Positions 46,036-55,345 of a stretch of 64,000 nucleotides of DNA are shown in pieces. The stretch is from positions 1 through 64,000 of the forward strand of contig CAYSCW010000013.1 of NCBI GenBank assembly GCA_964429795.1, in the 5' to 3' direction. This DNA is from CAYSCW01 sp964429795 (lineage in GTDB: Bacteria > Acidobacteriota > Aminicenantia > Aminicenantales > Aminicenantaceae). The position numbers were made by a program, and so were the translations under genes. The notes beneath the pieces were generated by a model. The model was not told the origin of the DNA and ran no database searches. It saw nothing but the letters and a program-made list of their open reading frames with translations. Each line of letters begins with the position of its first letter. Positions within the stretch are counted from its first letter, which is position 1.

Positions 46036-47745
46036 ATGAAAGCACGTTTTTGTATCATTTTCATTACCATCCTTGGGTTAACCTACTCGGTGACCCCTAA
46101 CCAGGAAAGGTCCCTTTCCGGAACCGTTTTCTTTGAAGGCACATACCAGGGGCCAGTTAAAGTTCATTTATACAAACTCCCTGAATCTTCTGAAGGAAAG
46201 GTTCAAAGTTTATCCAAGCGAGATATTTATGGAGCCAAAGATCCTTATAAAATCCTCACTCTTGAGAAACCTGGCTCCTACTCCTTTTCATACCTTCCAC
46301 CCAAGCATTATTCTGTATTGGCCTTCATGGATGTAGATAAAGATGACCGACTGGATTTCAATCCTCCCGAACCGTTCGGATGGTATACTTCCCAACCTGG
46401 AGGACAATATTCCTTGATAGACCTTACGGAATCAGATCAACAAAATGTGGACTTTCTTCTCCGTACTCCAACTCCTTTTCCCAGAAAGGATAAACAGATC
46501 AAGCATGGAGCTCTCCGCTGGATCCACGGCCTTCCCGTGCTCCAGCTCTGGGGAACAGCCAAAGAGCGCGGTTATGCCCATGGCTATTTAGTGGGAAAGC
46601 AAATCATTGATTTTTTCGAATTCTACGTCGTCGAGGACTCCTGGCATTCTGCCAAACTTTATGAGGATATTTTTGTTCCTTTCCTGGAAGGTCGCCTGCA
46701 TTGTCCCCCTGAATTCCTCCAAGAATGTGACGCAGTGATCAAGGGGATGAAAGATTCGGGAATCGATACAAGAGTCAAGTCACTTGGCCGGGAGTTCAAC
46801 CGGACTGACCTTTTGGCGATCAACGCTTATATCGAAAGGCGGGCTGCTTTTCCGGTTTCCCCGTCCTCTTCCTGTACTCAATTTGCCTTCTGGGGATCCC
46901 TGACCCAAGACGGCCCTCAAGAGGGAGGATTGATCGCAGCTCGAAACATGGACGGGGAGTGCGACGTTCGCAAAGTCACTGTCAGTCACTTTCTCCTCTT
47001 TGCCGTGGATCCGGCTGAGCCAGGACACAAGCGATGGTTCTCGGCTATGTGGCCGGGATTTGTGGGCACAATTTCCGGAATCAACGAGGACGGCCTTTAC
47101 AGCATGGAAAATGCCGGAGGCACAGGGCCGGGACCAGTCGTGGGAAATATTGTTCCCTGTTCCTGGATACAGAGATACATACTAGAAAAAGAAGGAAAAG
47201 GAGCCACTCCTGAAAAGATCCTCAACAGGATGGGACAATTCAAATGTGAAGGAGGAGGCATCACCACACCCGGCTCTATTATCCTCTGGGCTGTCCCTTT
47301 CCACAATCAAGAGGTACCTGCCTTTGTTTATGAAGGAGACCGCTTCGGCGGGGCTATGCGGATTCCGGCACAAGTCAGGCCCCTTCATCCTCACAGCATC
47401 ATGGCCTCCAACTCCCATAGATTCTATGGCTATAACCCCGATCAACCTGACCTCTCCTTCGGAAAACCTGTCTCTTTTTCCTCTCGCTGGCGTTATGAGA
47501 CTGGTATGAACGAACTGGAAGCTTGGTCAAGAACAGGCAAAGCTCTAGGGCTTCCGGAGGCTAAACGCCTCCTGCAGATTGTTTCCCATGGAAGTACCGA
47601 ATATTCTATAATTTTTTTGGCCAATAAAATGCATATTTTAGTTGCTGTGGATGACCTGAAAACCGATATGTGGGATGCGCCCTATTTGACTTGGAAAGAG
47701 TACCAATTCGAGGAGCTTTTTGCCCGCTGGGCTATCCACGGCTAA
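46036..47745 (+). CDS. C45-family acyltransferase-like hydrolase, exported
   Basis: The 569-residue protein has a signal peptide and then a beta-sandwich of about 120 residues (LSGTVFFEGTYQGPVKVHLY to DLTESDQQNVDFLL). From about residue 160 there is an N-terminal-nucleophile domain of peptidase family C45 (acyl-CoA:6-aminopenicillanate acyltransferase type). The presumed nucleophile is C280 in SPSSSC-TQFAFWG, where autoproteolysis would expose it; GGLIAARNMDGE and FVGTISGINEDGL follow, as in the family. It would hydrolyse or transfer an amide acyl group outside the cytoplasm; the substrate is unknown. Confidence 0.82.
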   Translation: MKARFCIIFITILGLTYSVTPNQERSLSGTVFFEGTYQGPVKVHLYKLPESSEGKVQSLSKRDIYGAKDPYKILTLEKPGSYSFSYLPPKHYSVLAFMDVDKDDRLDFNPPEPFGWYTSQPGGQYSLIDLTESDQQNVDFLLRTPTPFPRKDKQIKHGALRWIHGLPVLQLWGTAKERGYAHGYLVGKQIIDFFEFYVVEDSWHSAKLYEDIFVPFLEGRLHCPPEFLQECDAVIKGMKDSGIDTRVKSLGREFNRTDLLAINAYIERRAAFPVSPSSSCTQFAFWGSLTQDGPQEGGLIAARNMDGECDVRKVTVSHFLLFAVDPAEPGHKRWFSAMWPGFVGTISGINEDGLYSMENAGGTGPGPVVGNIVPCSWIQRYILEKEGKGATPEKILNRMGQFKCEGGGITTPGSIILWAVPFHNQEVPAFVYEGDRFGGAMRIPAQVRPLHPHSIMASNSHRFYGYNPDQPDLSFGKPVSFSSRWRYETGMNELEAWSRTGKALGLPEAKRLLQIVSHGSTEYSIIFLANKMHILVAVDDLKTDMWDAPYLTWKEYQFEELFARWAIHG

Positions 47746-47824
47746 CCGGCCTGAATGGCTCAGTTGGATTTAATGACCAGAGTCACTTCCAATATCCCGG
47801 ACAAGGGTCAAATTATGATCCACT

Positions 47825-48277
47825 TCAACAGACACTCTTCAGCTTTTCCTGCAGAGTTTTTGTGAACTCAGCCTCTAGCTTTTTTGCCTTGGCCTTCAGT
47901 ATTCTGTCTCCAAACATGGCCAATTTCCCGACAATATTTGCATGGCATTTATATGAAATCTCGACTTCCCCGTCTCCTGTCTCTCTTAGATCAATGCTGG
48001 TTCTCTGAGTCACCCGCCCCGCCTTGTAGATATCTTCCCCTTCGCCTTCCATTTCTATATGCGTCGGGGGTTCCAACGTGGGTAGAAACACTTTAAATTT
48101 GAACCTGACTTTGATCGGACCCACCTTTTGTTTCACAATGCAATCATAAGTTTTCTCATCAAGCTGCTCTATCTTTTCTGCCCCGGGAACACACTCCCGC
48201 AATGTCTCGGCCTCAAGAATTGCACTCCATAGCTTTTGAATAGGGGCACTTACTTTAACCTTACCTTCAAGCAGCAT
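47825..48277 (-). CDS. coxG: CoxG-like SRPBCC protein
   Basis: The 150-residue START/SRPBCC-fold protein begins LEGKVKVSAPIQKLWSAILE and has CVPGAEKIEQLDEKTYDCIV, the CoxG signature. CoxG helps anchor or mature CO dehydrogenase in oligotrophs and is found with other molybdenum hydroxylases. GGAGGAAAC precedes the ATG. It is the last gene of the six-gene operon. Confidence 0.88.
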   Translation of the reverse strand: MLLEGKVKVSAPIQKLWSAILEAETLRECVPGAEKIEQLDEKTYDCIVKQKVGPIKVRFKFKVFLPTLEPPTHIEMEGEGEDIYKAGRVTQRTSIDLRETGDGEVEISYKCHANIVGKLAMFGDRILKAKAKKLEAEFTKTLQEKLKSVC

Positions 48278-48297
48278 GTTTCCTCCTCTTTTTTGGA

Positions 48298-48525
48298 TTA
48301 TTCAGGAAAATCGACCTTTTCTGCTTCTTTTTCCAGCAGATCAGCCAAGGTCTGGTAGCCCTTGTTTCCGGGCTCCATCGTTTGGATAAGCAAGAGCTCG
48401 ATGAAATTGAGTCCCTTGGAGTTGACCCAATCTTTGTGGGCCTGGTCACCAGTCCCGAATATATGCCGAGCAAGGTCCATAGTATTAGGCCAAATTTTTC
48501 CACATGTTGGACATTTATAACCCAC
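48298..48525 (-). CDS. Small zinc-finger-like protein of the hydroxylase operon
   Basis: The 75-residue protein opens GYKCPTCGKIWPNTMDLARH, a CxxC...H pattern resembling a C2H2 finger, with a further histidine at AHKDW. The C-terminal half is helical. The start is GTG at 48525, fixed by GAGGAG 8 bases upstream. It lies between the large hydroxylase subunit and coxG, with 12-20 base gaps. Its function is unknown; metal binding and a role in enzyme assembly are inferred from position. Confidence 0.65.
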   Translation of the reverse strand: MGYKCPTCGKIWPNTMDLARHIFGTGDQAHKDWVNSKGLNFIELLLIQTMEPGNKGYQTLADLLEKEAEKVDFPE

Positions 48526-48537
48526 CTTCTTTTCTCC

Positions 48538-50814
48538 TCACTTTTTCTTTTTCTTGTTTTTCTCTTTAAGTGCTGCCAAGACCTTTTCAGGTGTGATAGG
48601 AAGACCTTTGATACTGACCCCTGTTGCATGGTACACAGCATTTCCTAAGGCGCCCGCTGTGGGATTGGTCAGCCCCTCCCCCGCTTCCTTCGCTCCAAAA
48701 GGCCCTTCTGGTTCGTAGGTCTCCACTTCAAAAACATTTGTCTCTGGCATCTCCGTTGTCCTTAAAATCTTGTAATCCACTAGATTCGGGTTCAAAATTT
48801 TCCCTTCATCCATGGGGAGATCCTCTGTGAATCCATACCCTGCTGCCATGGCAATGGCTCCCTCGAGCTGGCCTTTGACTCCTATGGGATTGATGACCTG
48901 CCCGCAGTCATGGGCGGTCACACAGTTCTTGAGTGAAATTTTTCCTGTATCTGGATCGACTTCTGCCTCTACGGCCTGGACGCCGAAGCTGTAAGCTGGA
49001 GAAATCATGCCTTTCCGGTGCGGAGTGTAATGCCCCCGTGCGATGATAGGTTGACCGTCTTTTCCCCTAATCGCCTCCTTGACTATATCAAAATAGGAGA
49101 TGCCTCGTTCAGGCCGCGCTATGAGGTGGATCCATCGGTCTTTTATATCCATGTCATAGACAATATTCGGCGAAAGTTTCGCGGCGGCAAATTCCAAAAG
49201 TTGCCGCTTGGCGTCCGAAGCAGCCATCTTGACAGCGTTTCCCTGCATGAGTGTCTCACGACTTCCCCATGCACCGAGATCGACTGGGCAATTCTCCGTA
49301 TCGCCCATATGGAGCCTGATGTCCTCGACGCGCACTCCTAGCTCTTCAGCACAGATCATGGCCATTGTGGTATTCGATCCCTGTCCCATATCCTGGGAAC
49401 CAACGTAGAGGTCTACCTTTCCGTCGATATTTATTTGAATGACCGCTGATGAAAAGGCATAAGGAGTATCAAACCAGTTAAAGATTCCTCCGGACATGAA
49501 TCCGTAAGCCGCAATGCCAATGCCTCTATTCGGAGGAAGCTCCCCTCTCGATTTGATCCACTCCTCGACCTTGTCGAGACACTGATTGATGCCACAACTC
49601 TGAATGTATGCCTGGCCAGGCACCTCGTAACCGGGGTACATGACGTTCTTCCGTCTTAATTCTATGGGATCAATTCCCAGCTCATCCGCGATGAGGTCAA
49701 TCTGGGTCTCCGCACAGAAGATAGCCTGGGGTGCTCCAAAGCCCCTCATGGCTGAAGTTGGAGCTGTATTTGTGTAAACTCTGTATCCATCGTACCTGTA
49801 GCTCGGCCAGACATATGGAAATGCCTGGAAAAATCCAGTCAAATACAGAGCTGTCGCGCCCATGGCCGTGTAGGCGCCCCCCTCTGTGAAGACTCGAGCT
49901 TCTTTGGCCAGAAAGCTCCCATCTTTCTTGACACCGCTCCTCAGGTAATAAAACATGGGGGTGCGCCGTTTAGTCGCCATAAACTCTTCTTCACGGCTCA
50001 GGACAATTTTGACGGGCTTGCAAACCTTCATGGACAAGAGCGAGCTGCAGAATTGAGCAGAATCGAGCTCGAACTTGCTACCAAATCCTCCGCCAGTGTA
50101 CCTCGAAATCACTCTCACATCATTCTCTCTCATTCCAAGTATCCAAGCCAACAGAACCTGGATGTAATAATGGGATTGGGTTGAAGTGTAAACGGTTAAT
50201 TTCCCTTCAGGGGTATAGCTGGCGACCGCGCAGTGGGTCTCCATACACACATGGGCTTGTGACGAGCATCTGAACCAGTCCTCCCGAATATAGTCTGCCG
50301 CTCGAAAGGCTTCGTCCACATCGCCCCACTCGATATGTCGGGTGACGTTTATGTTCCTTTCGGCATGCTCGTGGATGAGAGGAGCTCCCTCTTTTATGGC
50401 TTCAAGCTGCTCAAAGACTGCTGGTAAAGGTTCGTATTCAACCTCGATTAAATCCAGAGCTTCCTCGGCTTTATCCTCATCAATCGCAGCCACTGCTGCA
50501 ACGGGTTCACCAATATAACGAACTTTATCTCTGGCAAGGATCTCCTCATCACAGAGCTCCTTATAACGCCTCCATATGCCTTGTTTGATGCCAAGAGTGT
50601 CTTGACCGGTAACAACAGCTTTAACTCCAGGTAAGCTTTCAGCTTTAATCACACTTATATTGAGAATTTTTGCATGGGCGTAGGGGCTTCTTAAGATTTT
50701 GCCATGCAACATGTGAGGCAAGGAGATATCAAAAGTGTACCTGGCCCTCCCTGTAACCTTTGCAATTCCATCGATGTTGTGAACCGGTGTATTGATGACG
50801 TTATATTTCTTCAT
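48538..50814 (-). CDS. Molybdopterin-binding large subunit, xanthine dehydrogenase family
   Basis: The 758-residue protein has the hammerhead domain (GKILRSPYAHAKILNIS) and the molybdopterin domains: GGGFGSKFELD, TSAMRGFGAPQA (the usual AMRGFG of the non-CO branch), GSQDMGQGSNTTMA and the active-site glutamate in FGAKEAGEGLTNP. The CO-dehydrogenase AYRCSFR loop is absent, so it is a hydroxylase of an aldehyde or N-heterocycle rather than CO dehydrogenase. It ends in a Lys-rich tail. It overlaps coxS-like by 4 bases (ATGA). Confidence 0.9.
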   Translation of the reverse strand: MKKYNVINTPVHNIDGIAKVTGRARYTFDISLPHMLHGKILRSPYAHAKILNISVIKAESLPGVKAVVTGQDTLGIKQGIWRRYKELCDEEILARDKVRYIGEPVAAVAAIDEDKAEEALDLIEVEYEPLPAVFEQLEAIKEGAPLIHEHAERNINVTRHIEWGDVDEAFRAADYIREDWFRCSSQAHVCMETHCAVASYTPEGKLTVYTSTQSHYYIQVLLAWILGMRENDVRVISRYTGGGFGSKFELDSAQFCSSLLSMKVCKPVKIVLSREEEFMATKRRTPMFYYLRSGVKKDGSFLAKEARVFTEGGAYTAMGATALYLTGFFQAFPYVWPSYRYDGYRVYTNTAPTSAMRGFGAPQAIFCAETQIDLIADELGIDPIELRRKNVMYPGYEVPGQAYIQSCGINQCLDKVEEWIKSRGELPPNRGIGIAAYGFMSGGIFNWFDTPYAFSSAVIQINIDGKVDLYVGSQDMGQGSNTTMAMICAEELGVRVEDIRLHMGDTENCPVDLGAWGSRETLMQGNAVKMAASDAKRQLLEFAAAKLSPNIVYDMDIKDRWIHLIARPERGISYFDIVKEAIRGKDGQPIIARGHYTPHRKGMISPAYSFGVQAVEAEVDPDTGKISLKNCVTAHDCGQVINPIGVKGQLEGAIAMAAGYGFTEDLPMDEGKILNPNLVDYKILRTTEMPETNVFEVETYEPEGPFGAKEAGEGLTNPTAGALGNAVYHATGVSIKGLPITPEKVLAALKEKNKKKKK

Positions 50815-51296
50815 CGGTCATCCTCCTTGTACTTCCCTTCAGCCACTGCTTTTATGGCTCGGATAATGCTGTTATATCCGGTGCAGCGACAGAGATTGCC
50901 GTGAATTCCCTCTTTGATATCCTCCTTTGTGGGATCTGGATTTTTATTCAATAACGCTGTGGCCGACATCAACATTCCTGATGTACAAAAACCACATTGA
51001 TAGGCACCGTGATCCAGGAATGACCTTTGAAGCGGACTGAGTTTCCCCTTATCCTGCAATCCTTCGACAGTGCTCACTTGAGCGCCATCGGCCTGCATTG
51101 CAAGGACAGAGCACGACTTGACTGACTCTCCATTGAGCAGGACCGTGCATGCATGACAAGCACCTGTATTGCAGCCCCTTTTCGTACCGGTCAGCCCCAG
51201 CTCATCCCTTAGCACTTCGACCAGAAGTTTTTTGGGCTTGATATATAGTTCGTGATATTCATTATTAACGGTTATGCGCAACAACTTCTTTTCCAT
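50811..51296 (-). CDS. 2Fe-2S small subunit of the molybdenum hydroxylase
   Basis: The 161-residue protein has a plant-type ferredoxin cluster (GCNTGACHACTVLLNG) and a second cluster (CGFCTSGMLMSATALL, then GNLCRCTGYNSI). These pass electrons from the molybdenum site to FAD. It starts 3 bases after the FAD subunit gene and overlaps the large subunit by 4. Confidence 0.92.
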   Translation of the reverse strand: MEKKLLRITVNNEYHELYIKPKKLLVEVLRDELGLTGTKRGCNTGACHACTVLLNGESVKSCSVLAMQADGAQVSTVEGLQDKGKLSPLQRSFLDHGAYQCGFCTSGMLMSATALLNKNPDPTKEDIKEGIHGNLCRCTGYNSIIRAIKAVAEGKYKEDDR

Positions 51297-51299
51297 GAG

Positions 51300-52190
51300 T
51301 CAGGCCTCCTCTCTGGCCAATCCCATTGCCTGCTTCCATGCTTTTCCCAACATCCTTCTTGTGAGCACATTGACCAACTGCTTCCTGTAAGACTCGGTGG
51401 CATGAATATCGTCAACAGGATCTGCCTCTTTTGAGGCTACCTCCCCGACGTTTTTGAGCAGTTGGTCATCCATTTTTTTTCCCACTAAAAGCTTCTCAGC
51501 CTCTCTAGCTCTCGCAGGCGCAGGAGCAGCAGCTCCGAGGACAATTCGCGTATCCTTGCAACTTAAGCCATCCTCATCCAGAGTAATAGAAGCCGCAACT
51601 GAAACGATTGGCTGGTCGTTTTTAATGATATTGAATTTTTCATAGGTCACTGCTGTCTTGGAGGGGATTGGAGGGATCTGAATCTCAAGAAGGAGCTCGT
51701 CCTCCTCGAGGGCTGTCTCGAAGTAATCGATAAAGAATTCTTCAAGAGGAAGAGTCCGTTCTCTCTCTTTATTCGCAACTTTCACTTTGCCATTCAGAGC
51801 GATAAACACGGGTCCGGGATCACCTGCGGGATCTCCATGAGCAAGGTTTCCTCCGATCGTTCCCCAGTTTCGTGTCTGAATAGAAGCTATATTTTGTTCC
51901 ATCTCCACTAACAGGGGATAATGCTTTTTGACCAGGAGTGAGGTCTCTACTGTTCTGTGCGAGGTTGTGGCTCCAATCCTTAATCCCTCCTTCTTATCAA
52001 ATTGAATATAATTGAGCTCATCGAGGTGTTTGATGTCGATGAGGCACTCTGGAGCAACCAATCCCTGGCGCATCAGGATAAGCAATGACTGCCCTCCGCA
52101 TATAATCTTATAGTCATCTTTATGCTGCTCGATGAGCTCGAGAGCTTCCTTGGCAGTGCTGGCCCTTAAATATTTGAAGTCATGGATCAT
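51300..52190 (-). CDS. FAD-binding medium subunit of the molybdenum hydroxylase
   Basis: The 296-residue protein has the FAD motifs ICGGQSLLILMRQG and TIGGNLAHGDPAGD, followed by a CO_deh_flav_C domain (DTRIVLGAAAPAPARAREAE). It hands electrons from the Fe-S subunit to an acceptor. It overlaps the preceding Cys-rich gene by 11 bases. Confidence 0.92.
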   Translation of the reverse strand: MIHDFKYLRASTAKEALELIEQHKDDYKIICGGQSLLILMRQGLVAPECLIDIKHLDELNYIQFDKKEGLRIGATTSHRTVETSLLVKKHYPLLVEMEQNIASIQTRNWGTIGGNLAHGDPAGDPGPVFIALNGKVKVANKERERTLPLEEFFIDYFETALEEDELLLEIQIPPIPSKTAVTYEKFNIIKNDQPIVSVAASITLDEDGLSCKDTRIVLGAAAPAPARAREAEKLLVGKKMDDQLLKNVGEVASKEADPVDDIHATESYRKQLVNVLTRRMLGKAWKQAMGLAREEA

Positions 52191-52434
52191 TTTTTGCCCT
52201 TTCAGCGAAATGATTAAGTATGAGCCAAGATGGGCTTGGGGGGAGGACGGATGGCATCTCGAATTTTTCTTTCAACCGGATTGCTCGCGATTTTCTTTTG
52301 GCCTGCTCTTTCGGATTTCCCAAATATCCCCGATACTTGGTATAAAAACAGAGGTAATAATGCCGCCCTCTATATTGAGGGCACTCCCGGCATAACTCTT
52401 TGGAAAACGGACAAATCATTTTAATCTTTGCCAA
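52180..52434 (-). CDS. Small Cys-rich protein at the head of the hydroxylase operon
   Basis: The 84-residue protein has CPFSKELCRECPQYRGRHYY followed by LCFYTKYRGYLG. The four or five cysteines suggest a small metal or Fe-S site, and the basic middle is conserved-looking. The start is TTG at 52434 with GGGAGAGAG close by, or ATG at 52419. It overlaps the FAD subunit by 11 bases and so is part of the operon. Similar short proteins are, to my recollection, found in sulfate-reducer and Aminicenantes genomes without assigned function. Confidence 0.65.
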   Translation of the reverse strand: MAKIKMICPFSKELCRECPQYRGRHYYLCFYTKYRGYLGNPKEQAKRKSRAIRLKEKFEMPSVLPPSPSWLILNHFAERAKNDP

Positions 52435-52705
52435 AGACTCTCTCCCCTAAAGAATCATGTTTTCCTGATAACCTTATCAAAGCGTAACCGTAACCTTGAT
52501 TCCCGCAAGCAAGATAATCAAAAGAAGAAGCCTTTGTCAAGGATGACCTCCTGGGGTTCCCCAAAGAATTTCAGGGGTCGAATAAGCTGAGTTGCATATT
52601 CTGTTTTTTAAGCATTTAGTTAAAGCCTTCTAAGCCCTTCTGACGGCCAAATAACAACTCCCGAATACCATCCCCCTCCCCAGCAAGAGAATAAAAACGA
52701 AAATC

Positions 52706-52997
52706 AGGTTATGTTATAAAAACATTTAGAACCTATTAGGGGTCAGACTTTGCTTATCTTTGAGGTCAGAGGTGAATATTTTTCATGATCCTCTCTTTGC
52801 CCGGGAGGAGAGGTCTGGGTGATTTGCGGCTCTTTTGGCACCTCGAACGTCCTCAGGGCCACATTCCCACACTCCCCTGCCCTCCTTGACATCTTTTTGC
52901 GTCGTGATTTACAATTCCCCACGATGGTTAGATGGGAAAATAAAGACAAAGATTCACAGTCGGACATCGCTCGTGAAAAGGAATTTCCTATCCCTCA
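52706..52997 (+). repeat. Dispersed IS-derived repeat, copy A
   Basis: The segment begins AGGTTATGTTATAAAAACAT and runs through ATTAGGGGTCAGAC to GCCCGGGAGGAGAGG and CAGTCGGACATCGC. The same sequence occurs at 59582-60000. There an extra 130 or so bases encoding the end of an IS91-like transposase are inserted after GGGGTCAGACC. The part common to both after that point begins with the codons EVRGEYFS and a stop, so it is the 3' non-coding end of that element. Between 52435 and 53031 there is no supported gene. Confidence 0.6.
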
Positions 52998-53031
52998 TTT
53001 TTATTAGCATCATAGCCTGGCAGTTTTTCCA

Positions 53032-53907
53032 ATGTTTTCAGACATATCAAAAGTTTTCGTTATTCTTATTTTTCTTGCTCTTTCGCTTTTTTTACTATTT
53101 AAAAAGATATTTAAGATCCATTTCCATTACGAATCCTACCTCAATTACACGTGGACATTTTCCTTAATATTCGCCACATCAGAGGCTATCTCCTTCGAAA
53201 TAGCCATGTGGATTCTGGCGGTTCTCTGTTTTATGGCCTTGCGAGAGTATTTTACTCTGGTGGACATCAGATTGCAGGATCGGTTTGGTATCATGGGAGC
53301 TTATCTTTCGATTCCGTTCATGATTATTTTTATCCAGTTCGACTACTATGGAATGTTCATCATCTCAATTCCTGTTTATGCTTTTCTTGGCATCCCCTTC
53401 CTTGTAACGTTAGGAGGAAAGGAGATCAAAGGGACTCTTCTGTCTATAGGAATTATTGACTTAGGGCTATTTCTTCTCGTTTACTGCATCGGCCACATTG
53501 GCTACCTGTCGCTTTTTTCCACATGGTGGGCAATCATGCTGATTCTCAATGTAGCCATCTGTGACCTTATCGCCATCCTGATGAGGAAAAGGAAGAATCA
53601 TCGCTGGAGTAATGTCTTAATCCAGTATTTCATCTCGGCTCCGATTACTATCATCCTCACTCTAGCTCTATCATATTGGACAAGGATACCATGGCTCCAC
53701 GATATATTTCTGGGGATCTTAATTCCCGCACTAGTAGCTATCGGACGTCATACCATAAGATATATTGAGAAGGATCTTGGAATCAGCCGAGATCAACTCC
53801 TCCCAGGAAAAGGCCAGGTGATAGACAACCTCAGGTCACTCCTTTATGCGGCACCGGTGATATTCCATTACCTCCGGTATTTTTCCATGAGATCCGATGC
53901 TTTCTGA
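53032..53907 (+). CDS. CdsA-like membrane CTP-transferase (first gene of lipid cassette)
   Basis: The 291-residue protein has about eight membrane segments. The C-terminal IRYIEKDLGISRDQLLPGKG then QVIDNLRSLLYAAPVIFHYL resembles the phosphatidate cytidylyltransferase signature (KD...PGHGG..DR.DS) with Lys-Gly-Gln in place of His-Gly-Gly. CdsA makes CDP-diacylglycerol from phosphatidate and CTP. The altered motif could mean another polyprenyl or lipid phosphate substrate. The ATG has only a weak ribosome binding site. It overlaps the next gene by 11 bases. Confidence 0.75.
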   Translation: MFSDISKVFVILIFLALSLFLLFKKIFKIHFHYESYLNYTWTFSLIFATSEAISFEIAMWILAVLCFMALREYFTLVDIRLQDRFGIMGAYLSIPFMIIFIQFDYYGMFIISIPVYAFLGIPFLVTLGGKEIKGTLLSIGIIDLGLFLLVYCIGHIGYLSLFSTWWAIMLILNVAICDLIAILMRKRKNHRWSNVLIQYFISAPITIILTLALSYWTRIPWLHDIFLGILIPALVAIGRHTIRYIEKDLGISRDQLLPGKGQVIDNLRSLLYAAPVIFHYLRYFSMRSDAF

Positions 53908-55345
53908 AATGAAGAAGTTCGCCAGCCTATTTTGCGTACGAGTTTTGACTCATCTGTTTCTGCTAAGGCCATTTTTGAAGTTATTTTTCGGAGTTAATGT
54001 CACTGGAAGAAAGAACTTAGCCTCTCTGGACCAGTATATTATTATCGCCAACCATAACAGCCATCTTGACATTCTGCTACTGTTCTATATTCTTCCGATT
54101 AAACATATCCTGACGACTCATCCTGTTGCAGCCGAAGAATATTTCTCTAAATGGAAGGTCCTATTCAAGCTGGTAAATTACCTCTTCAGTCCAATCTGGA
54201 TCGTGAGAGGCCAGGAAATTGATGATCCTCTGAAGGGAATGAAAGAAGTGTTGAGTTCAGAGCATAACATCATCATTTTTCCTGAGGGAACGAGAGGAGT
54301 TCCTGGACAGATAGTAAGATTCAAGACCGGAGTTGGCAGGCTGGCCGTAGAATATCGGAACCTTCCGATTATTCCTGTTTTTCTCTCAGGCCCTGAGAAA
54401 TCATTCCCCAAAAAAAGCACCATCCCGATGCCCATATGGAATAATGTCACCATTGGCCCTCCTCAAATATTCAAGGGAGAAAACCAGGATATCACATCTT
54501 CCCTAGAAAAGATGATCCGGGAGTTATCCGAGTCTGAGACTGCAAAAAGACACAGGAGATACAAACGACTCAAGCCTGCATTCACGTTTGCAGTGTTGGG
54601 GATCGACGGTTCAGGAAAGAGTACCCTTTCCAGAATGGTATCGAAAAAGCTCTCGGATAACTTTCGTGTTTGCCTGGTCAGTGACAACCTGGAATTCTAC
54701 GAAAATGAGAATCAAAAAGAACTTCAGCCTCTACTTACCGAAAAAGTTAGAGAAGGATTGGGCAGATATGCAAAGACTGCAAAATCACTGAAGCAGTACA
54801 AGATTCCAAAGCTGGCCGAGCTTCTGCTCAGGGACCATATTATGGGTGAAGTGCAGAGATGGTATACACCTGATATTATTGTCCAAGATGGATGTCCTTT
54901 AATCAACCTGGCAGCATGGGCAAAATTATACAGGGAGGAATATTTCGACACTGAGGTATGCTCCAAGGCAATTAGGATTCTTACGGGCAAGAGGGAAGCA
55001 ATCAGAAAAGATGACCCCATATTTGCAAAGTTTCATGAGCTGACTGCTCTTAGGCGCTTCAGGCTTGATCATATGAGACTCCCAGATGCCGTAATCATGC
55101 TTGATGTGGCACCAGCTGTTTCAATCCAAAGAATCAAGAACAGAGGCAAGCAAAGGCAGGTTCATGAAACAGAGGAAAAGTTAGCTAAACTGCGTGAAGG
55201 CTACCTCTTGGTAACTCAGGTCGTAGAAAAAGAATTCAATATCCCGACGCGTATTCTTGATGGAGAGTCAGAAATCGATAAAGTGACAGCATCAGCTATA
55301 GAATTCGTCAAAGCCTCAAGCCTAAGGGAACCTGAATATGAGTAA
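53897..55345 (+). CDS. PlsC acyltransferase fused to a thymidylate-kinase-like domain
   Basis: The N-terminal half (residues 1-200) is a 1-acylglycerol-3-phosphate acyltransferase: ANHNSHLD (the H53-x4-D58 catalytic pair) and FPEGTRG (128-134, phosphate binding). The C-terminal half is a P-loop kinase of the dTMP-kinase-like group: Walker A GIDGSGKST (235-243), then DGCPLINLAAWAKLY and an R-rich LID-like helix (SIQRIKNRGKQRQ). It is one open frame of 482 residues with no internal start between the halves. The fusion suggests acylation and phosphorylation of the same or successive lipid intermediates. It overlaps both neighbours. Confidence 0.85.
   Translation: MLSEMKKFASLFCVRVLTHLFLLRPFLKLFFGVNVTGRKNLASLDQYIIIANHNSHLDILLLFYILPIKHILTTHPVAAEEYFSKWKVLFKLVNYLFSPIWIVRGQEIDDPLKGMKEVLSSEHNIIIFPEGTRGVPGQIVRFKTGVGRLAVEYRNLPIIPVFLSGPEKSFPKKSTIPMPIWNNVTIGPPQIFKGENQDITSSLEKMIRELSESETAKRHRRYKRLKPAFTFAVLGIDGSGKSTLSRMVSKKLSDNFRVCLVSDNLEFYENENQKELQPLLTEKVREGLGRYAKTAKSLKQYKIPKLAELLLRDHIMGEVQRWYTPDIIVQDGCPLINLAAWAKLYREEYFDTEVCSKAIRILTGKREAIRKDDPIFAKFHELTALRRFRLDHMRLPDAVIMLDVAPAVSIQRIKNRGKQRQVHETEEKLAKLREGYLLVTQVVEKEFNIPTRILDGESEIDKVTASAIEFVKASSLREPEYE

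Noticed and set aside
48538..52190. Operon called as CO dehydrogenase because of coxG and the CoxLMS-like order
   Set aside because: The large subunit has AMRGFG instead of the AYRCSFR active-site loop, so CO oxidation is not supported.
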